Assembly: GCA_025800435.1 (NCBI GenBank)
Contig: JAOXRV010000731.1
Span: 1-10,598, forward strand
Direction of reading: 5' to 3'
DNA length: 10,598 nt
Source: Cellvibrionaceae bacterium
GTDB lineage: Bacteria > Pseudomonadota > Gammaproteobacteria > Pseudomonadales > Cellvibrionaceae
How positions within the stretch are numbered: the first letter of the stretch is position 1; each line of letters begins with the position of its first letter. Below, piece after piece: positions 7,435 through 10,598 of this stretch. The notes below the pieces were generated by a model. It was given only the letters and a program-made list of their open reading frames with translations, was not told where the DNA came from and did not search any database. The position numbers and the translations under genes are program-made.

Positions 7435-7962
7435 ATGCAGCACCTAATCCTCGGCGGCGTCCGCTCCGGTAAAAGTCGCTATGGCCAACAACTCGCACAG
7501 GCAGCTGAGCAACGCGGCCTTGCGATTTACTATATCGCCACCGCTGAGCGTCAGCTCAATGACGACAGTATGGCTGAGCGCATCCGCCTGCACCAACAGA
7601 GCCGACCCAGCCACTGGCAACTGCTGGAGAGCCCACTCACATTGGGCCAGACCATTGCCCAATACGCCGCACCCGAACGCTGCTTACTGGTAGACTGTTT
7701 GACCCTTTGGCTCAGCAACTGCTTACTCAGCCAGCGACCCCAGTGCTGGGCCGAGCAAAGGCAGCAATTGTTCGACAGCCTGGCCGCTGCCGGCGGGGAT
7801 ATTATTTTAGTTAGCAATGAAGTAGGCCAAGGCGTTGTACCAATGGCCGAGCTGAGCCGGCACTTTGTCGATCAAGCCGGCGCACTGCACCAGCAGTTGG
7901 CACAACAATGCCAGCGCGTTAGTTTTGTTACCGCGGGCATAGCCCAATCGTTAAAAGGATAA
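7435..7962 (+). CDS. cobU: Bifunctional adenosylcobinamide kinase / adenosylcobinamide-phosphate guanylyltransferase
   Basis: CobU phosphorylates adenosylcobinamide and then transfers GMP from GTP to give adenosylcobinamide-GDP, the activated corrinoid for nucleotide-loop assembly. The protein has 175 residues, the normal size. It has the P-loop GGVRSGKS (7-14), the ATAE segment (35-38), the RIRLHQQSRPSHW stretch (49-61) with H53 in the position of the guanylylated histidine, VDCLTLWLSN (86-95) with the Walker B aspartate, and VSNEVGQGVVP (126-136). The ATG at 7435 is the only start: the frame runs open upstream only to a stop at 7384 and contains no ATG, GTG or TTG. There is no clear Shine-Dalgarno sequence. 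It is the first gene of cobUTCS, with cobT following after 4 bp. The same family is called cobP in the aerobic nomenclature. Confidence 0.96.
   Translation: MQHLILGGVRSGKSRYGQQLAQAAEQRGLAIYYIATAERQLNDDSMAERIRLHQQSRPSHWQLLESPLTLGQTIAQYAAPERCLLVDCLTLWLSNCLLSQRPQCWAEQRQQLFDSLAAAGGDIILVSNEVGQGVVPMAELSRHFVDQAGALHQQLAQQCQRVSFVTAGIAQSLKG
7955..7959 (+). promoter_or_regulatory. Ribosome binding site of cobT
   Basis: AAGGA lies inside the last cobU codons, 7 nt before the cobT ATG at 7967. It is the clearest Shine-Dalgarno sequence in the operon and suggests translational coupling of cobT to cobU. Confidence 0.6.
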
Positions 7963-7966
7963 ACCC

Positions 7967-9055
7967 ATGCCCAGCATGCCCGCCTGGTTAAGGCTGCCGG
8001 CACCGGCGCCGAGCAAGGCCCAGGCCCAGGCCGCGCGCCAGCGCCAATCCCTACTCACCAAGCCGGAGCAGTCGCTCGGCCGGCTCGAAACATTGGCGAT
8101 TACCCTGGCGGCCCAGCAACACAGTGAGCGCCCCCAGATTTGCGCCCCCCAGATCACCTTGTTTGCCGCCGACCACGGCATTGCCAAGCGCGGTGTGTCG
8201 GCTTTTCCGCAGGCGGTCACGGCGCAAATGATCGCCAATTTTTACCGCGGCGGCTCAGCGCTTAGTGTGTTGGCGCGCAGCCATGGGGTCGACCTGGAGG
8301 TGGTTAATTTAGGTACCGTGACCGCGCCGCCAGTGCCATCAGCGGCCAGTGATGTCAGCCTTATCGATCAAACCATTGGCCCCGGCACCGCTGACTTTAG
8401 CCAGCAGGCGGCCATGAGCCAGGCTCAGTGTTGCCAGGCCTTGGATGCCGGCCGCAGCGCCATCGAGCGCTGCCAGACGGGTTGTAATCTATTTATCGGC
8501 GGCGAGATGGGCATTGGCAATACCAGCAGCAGCAGCGCCCTGGCCGCTTGCCTATTGCAGATTGACCCAGACCCACTGTGCGGCTGTGGCACTGGCCTCG
8601 ACGAGCGCGGCCGCCAGCATAAATTACAACTTATCAAACAGGCCCTGGCACGCTTCGCCGCCGACCGCAAAGAACCGACGTCGAGCCACCAGCAATTGGC
8701 TTTTGACGCCCTTTATCAGCTCGGTGGGTTTGAGATTGCCGCCCTCACCGGAGCCTATATCAGCGCGGCCCAGCGCGGCATCAGCATTTTACTCGACGGT
8801 GTTATCAGCACCGCTGCGGCCCTGATTGCCCAGCGAATCAACCCCAGTATCGGCCCTTGGCTGTTGGCCAGTCACTGCTCGGCCGAGCCCGCTCACCAGC
8901 ATCTGCTGGCGGCGCTGGGGCTTGAGCCACTGCTGCAATGGCAAATGCGCCTGGGCGAAGCCAGTGGCGCTGCCCTGTGCCTACCGCTGCTGCGCTCGGC
9001 CTGTGCCATCCACAATGAAATGGCCACCTTTGCCGAGGCCCAGGTAAGCCAATAA
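7967..9055 (+). CDS. cobT: Nicotinate-nucleotide--dimethylbenzimidazole phosphoribosyltransferase
   Basis: CobT moves phosphoribose from nicotinate mononucleotide to 5,6-dimethylbenzimidazole, giving alpha-ribazole 5'-phosphate. The protein has 362 residues (Salmonella CobT, 356). Motifs are TKPEQSLGRLE (31-41), ADHGIAKRGVSAFPQAVT (68-85), GPGTADF (138-144), GGEMGIGNTSSSSA (178-191) with E180, GCGTGLDERG (206-215), GGFEIAALTGA (253-263), and RLGEASGAAL (328-337) with E331. E180 and E331 match the two important glutamates of Salmonella CobT (E174, E317). One departure is C207 in GCGTG, where an arginine (GRGTG) is usual in the family as I remember it. The ATG at 7967 has a good AAGGA. A second in-frame ATG three codons on is less likely. 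A 14-bp imperfect tandem duplication (unit AAGCCAATAA at 9046 and 9060) covers the stop codon. Confidence 0.97.
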   Translation: MPSMPAWLRLPAPAPSKAQAQAARQRQSLLTKPEQSLGRLETLAITLAAQQHSERPQICAPQITLFAADHGIAKRGVSAFPQAVTAQMIANFYRGGSALSVLARSHGVDLEVVNLGTVTAPPVPSAASDVSLIDQTIGPGTADFSQQAAMSQAQCCQALDAGRSAIERCQTGCNLFIGGEMGIGNTSSSSALAACLLQIDPDPLCGCGTGLDERGRQHKLQLIKQALARFAADRKEPTSSHQQLAFDALYQLGGFEIAALTGAYISAAQRGISILLDGVISTAAALIAQRINPSIGPWLLASHCSAEPAHQHLLAALGLEPLLQWQMRLGEASGAALCLPLLRSACAIHNEMATFAEAQVSQ

Positions 9056-9080
9056 CCGCAAGCCAATAAAGAACCAGCCC

Positions 9081-9689
9081 ATGAGCACACGCATCAGCCT
9101 GCTGCGCCACGGCCACTGTCACGGTGGCAATATTTTTCGCGGCCAAACCGACAGCCCCCTCAGTGATATGGGCTGGCAGCAATTGCAAACTGCCAGCGCC
9201 AGCCTTGAGCCCGTCGACCAAATTATCTGCTCGCCACTGCGCCGTTGCGCCGAGTTTGCCCAACAATTTGCCCGACAAAATAAAATACCGAGCTGCAACG
9301 AAGACAAACGTCTAATGGAAATAGACTTTGGCCGCTGGGAGGGGCAGGCAGTGGCGGCAGTGCAACAGCGCGAGCCCGAGCGCTTGCAAGCATTTTGGGA
9401 CAATCCACTTACGGCGCCGCCACCGGCGGGAGAAACCATGGCCGAGCTGCAACAGCGGGTGCGCCAAAGCTGGCAGCAAATCCTCCAACAGGGCCGCGAG
9501 CAACACAGTTTAATTATCAGCCACGGCGGTGTTATCCGCTGTATACTGGCCGAAGTGCTGGGTATGTCGCTGGCGCCCGCCTCGCGCCTGAGCGTGCCCC
9601 ACGCCTGTCTCAGCCGTATCGACATCTATCACCAGCCGGGCAAAACCGATTGGCCACAGCTGATTTTTCACCAGCCCCTCAATCAATAA
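9081..9689 (+). CDS. cobC: Alpha-ribazole phosphatase (histidine phosphatase family)
   Basis: CobC is a cytosolic branch-1 histidine phosphatase that removes the 5'-phosphate from alpha-ribazole phosphate or from the adenosylcobalamin 5'-phosphate made by CobS. The protein has 202 residues. It carries the catalytic LLRHG (R9, H10), SPLRRC (51-56) with the second arginine, LMEIDFGRWEG (78-88) with the acid E80, and SHGGVIR (147-153) with the second catalytic H148. The family also contains phosphoglycerate mutases, so the specific function rests on position between cobT and cobS plus the CobC-like IDFGRWEG motif. The start at 9081 is 25 bp after cobT; only a weak AAAGAA precedes it. Confidence 0.92.
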   Translation: MSTRISLLRHGHCHGGNIFRGQTDSPLSDMGWQQLQTASASLEPVDQIICSPLRRCAEFAQQFARQNKIPSCNEDKRLMEIDFGRWEGQAVAAVQQREPERLQAFWDNPLTAPPPAGETMAELQQRVRQSWQQILQQGREQHSLIISHGGVIRCILAEVLGMSLAPASRLSVPHACLSRIDIYHQPGKTDWPQLIFHQPLNQ

Positions 9690-9702
9690 AGTAGACAGCC
9701 CC

Positions 9703-10461
9703 ATGCTCTCTTATCTGCGCAGTTTAAATCTGGCTTTTATGTTTCTCAGCCGCTTGCCCATGCCCCGATTGGCTAAGTTTGAGCCGGCCGAGCAACAGCG
9801 CGCGGGCCTATTATTCCCCCTGGTGGGGCTACTGCTGGGGCTTATACTGAGCCTGTTCGGCCTGTTTATATGTCGCTATCTCCCCGCCCAAGTGGCCGCT
9901 GCGCTGCTGCTGTGCCTGTGGGTGTTTATAAGCGGCGGCCTGCATATCGACGGCCTCGCCGACAGTGCCGATGCCTGGCTCGGCGGCCTCGGCGACCGCG
10001 AGCGCAGCCTGGCGATTATGAAAGATCCGCGCTGCGGCAGCGGCGCGGTATTTACAGTGGTGGTGGTATTGCTGCTGAAGTACGCAGCCCTAAGCGCACT
10101 GCTGCAAATGGGGCAAATTTGGTTTTTACCCCCGGTATTATTGCTCGGGCGCCTGTCGGCCCTGGCCACCCTGAGCTACACCCCCTATATCAGCAGCACC
10201 GGCTCGGCCCTGCAATTTCTCGATCTCAGCCGGCGGCGCAGCATTAATATTGCCGTCGCCCTGTACTGCCTGGCCTTTATTCTGTTGCTGGGTTTAGATC
10301 AAGCCTGGTGGATGCTAGCGGCACTGATCCCACTGTGGGCATGCTTGCGCCAATTGATGCTGGCCAGACTCGGTGGCAGCAGCGGCGATACTGCCGGTGC
10401 CAGTGTCGAGCTGATCGAAGCGGCGGCTCTGACCCTGCTCTGCCTAACAGAAGTGCCCTAG
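9703..10461 (+). CDS. cobS: Adenosylcobinamide-GDP ribazoletransferase (cobalamin synthase)
   Basis: CobS is an inner-membrane enzyme that joins adenosylcobinamide-GDP to alpha-ribazole or its phosphate, the last assembly step of coenzyme B12. The protein has 252 residues, typical for the family. Signatures are SRLPMPR (16-22), GGLHIDGLADSADAWLGG (78-95), RERSLAIMKDPRCGSGA (99-115), and GGSSGDTAGASVELIE (224-239). About six or seven hydrophobic segments are seen (near 35-58, 62-80, 114-136, 138-158, 183-199, 200-222). The ATG at 9703 lies 13 bp after the cobC stop, in the context CAGCCCC-ATG, with a poor Shine-Dalgarno sequence. The last residues (TEVP) and the stop codon fall within a 24-bp palindrome, so the extreme C-terminus may have been shaped by that repeat. 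It is the last gene of the operon in this window. Confidence 0.96.
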   Translation: MLSYLRSLNLAFMFLSRLPMPRLAKFEPAEQQRAGLLFPLVGLLLGLILSLFGLFICRYLPAQVAAALLLCLWVFISGGLHIDGLADSADAWLGGLGDRERSLAIMKDPRCGSGAVFTVVVVLLLKYAALSALLQMGQIWFLPPVLLLGRLSALATLSYTPYISSTGSALQFLDLSRRRSINIAVALYCLAFILLLGLDQAWWMLAALIPLWACLRQLMLARLGGSSGDTAGASVELIEAAALTLLCLTEVP

Positions 10462-10471
10462 GGCACCTCTG
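10448..10471. repeat. 24-bp palindrome centred on the cobS stop codon
   Basis: Bases 10448-10471 form an inverted repeat with 11 of 12 pairs matched (mismatch 10452/10467). The inner 14 bp, GTGCCCTAGGGCAC (10453-10466), are perfect, and the centre is CTAG at 10458-10461. The left arm codes for the end of CobS; the right arm is the start of the IS-like sequence. With no loop and no T tract it is a poor intrinsic terminator. Confidence 0.85.
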
Positions 10472-10598
10472 AATAACTCGGTGACGCTCAGGCCTTGAGG
10501 CAAATGCGCTAGCAAGGCGCTCGCTCGAAGGCATGCTGGGCGCACGTCGAGAGTGAGCAACGCCGCTAGCGCCTTTGCCTCAAGGCCCCGCAGGGCGG
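10462..10598. mobile_element. Possible end of an IS5-like insertion sequence or MITE (cut by window end)
   Basis: The sequence starts GGCACCTCTGAATAACTCGG directly after CTAG, contains the long subterminal hairpin, has a diverged relative at 7176-7215, and has a shared tip at the adhesin stop. IS5-group elements duplicate a 4-bp YTAR target, which CTAG fits. No transposase is visible, and the other end lies outside the window, so this is an inference. Confidence 0.35.
10491..10587. repeat. 97-nt long hairpin (23-bp arms) after cobS
   Basis: Bases 10491-10513 and 10565-10587 are reverse complements at 22 of 23 positions. Pairing continues inward: GGCG (10516-10519) with CGCC (10561-10564), then 10520-10528 with 10547-10557 allowing a 2-nt bulge and one G-T pair. 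The transcript or single strand would fold into a nearly continuous stem around a loop of about 18 nt. No T run follows before the window ends. Confidence 0.85.

Noticed and set aside
10442..10587. Integron attC site: GCCTAAC at 10442-10448 fits the RYYYAAC core and a long hairpin follows
   Set aside because: No matching GTTRRRY core closes the structure within the window, the GCCTAAC lies inside cobS coding sequence outside the hairpin arms, and no integrase or cassette array is seen.

Overview
The window looks like chromosomal DNA of a GC-rich, Gram-negative gammaproteobacterium, probably aquatic or marine. The EttA protein is very close to the gammaproteobacterial type. The cobalamin nucleotide-loop genes run cobU-cobT-cobC-cobS, and the large Ig/cadherin-repeat adhesin is typical of marine members of this class. 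I cannot name the genus from the sequence.

Layout, left to right. Bases 1-3135 (+) are the 3' part of a giant surface or secreted adhesin whose 5' end lies outside the window. It has bacterial Ig-like domains, three tandem 102-residue cadherin-like repeats, a region of unknown type, and a C-terminal block of EF-hand-like calcium loops. A GC-rich terminator hairpin follows at 3159-3205. ettA (3381-5045, +), an ABC-F translation factor, comes next. It converges on a TIGR01777/YfcH-type SDR epimerase (5042-5941, -), and the two stop codons overlap inside one CTAG. Upstream of the epimerase on the minus strand is a CBS-CBS-GGDEF diguanylate cyclase (6020-6964, -).

Bases 6965-7434 form an AT-rich divergent intergenic region. 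It carries a candidate promoter for the cyclase, a degenerate copy of an IS-tip-like sequence, and two TTATC/GATAA dyads before the cob operon. I see no cobalamin riboswitch there. The cobUTCS operon (7435-10461, +) encodes the complete set of nucleotide-loop assembly enzymes: CobU activates adenosylcobinamide to the GDP form, CobT makes alpha-ribazole phosphate, CobS joins the two, and CobC removes the phosphate.

The right edge (10448-10598) is the most unusual part. The cobS stop codon sits at the centre of a 24-bp near-perfect palindrome, and a 97-nt hairpin with 23-bp arms follows. The arrangement resembles the tip of an insertion sequence or MITE placed at a CTAG target, cut by the window end. 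The 11-mer TAGGGCACCTC occurs at both the adhesin stop and the cobS stop, and a diverged relative sits in the cyclase/cob intergenic region. Most genes here are ordinary housekeeping or accessory genes. I do not see a convincing new multi-gene system; the repeat family at the gene ends is the best candidate for follow-up.
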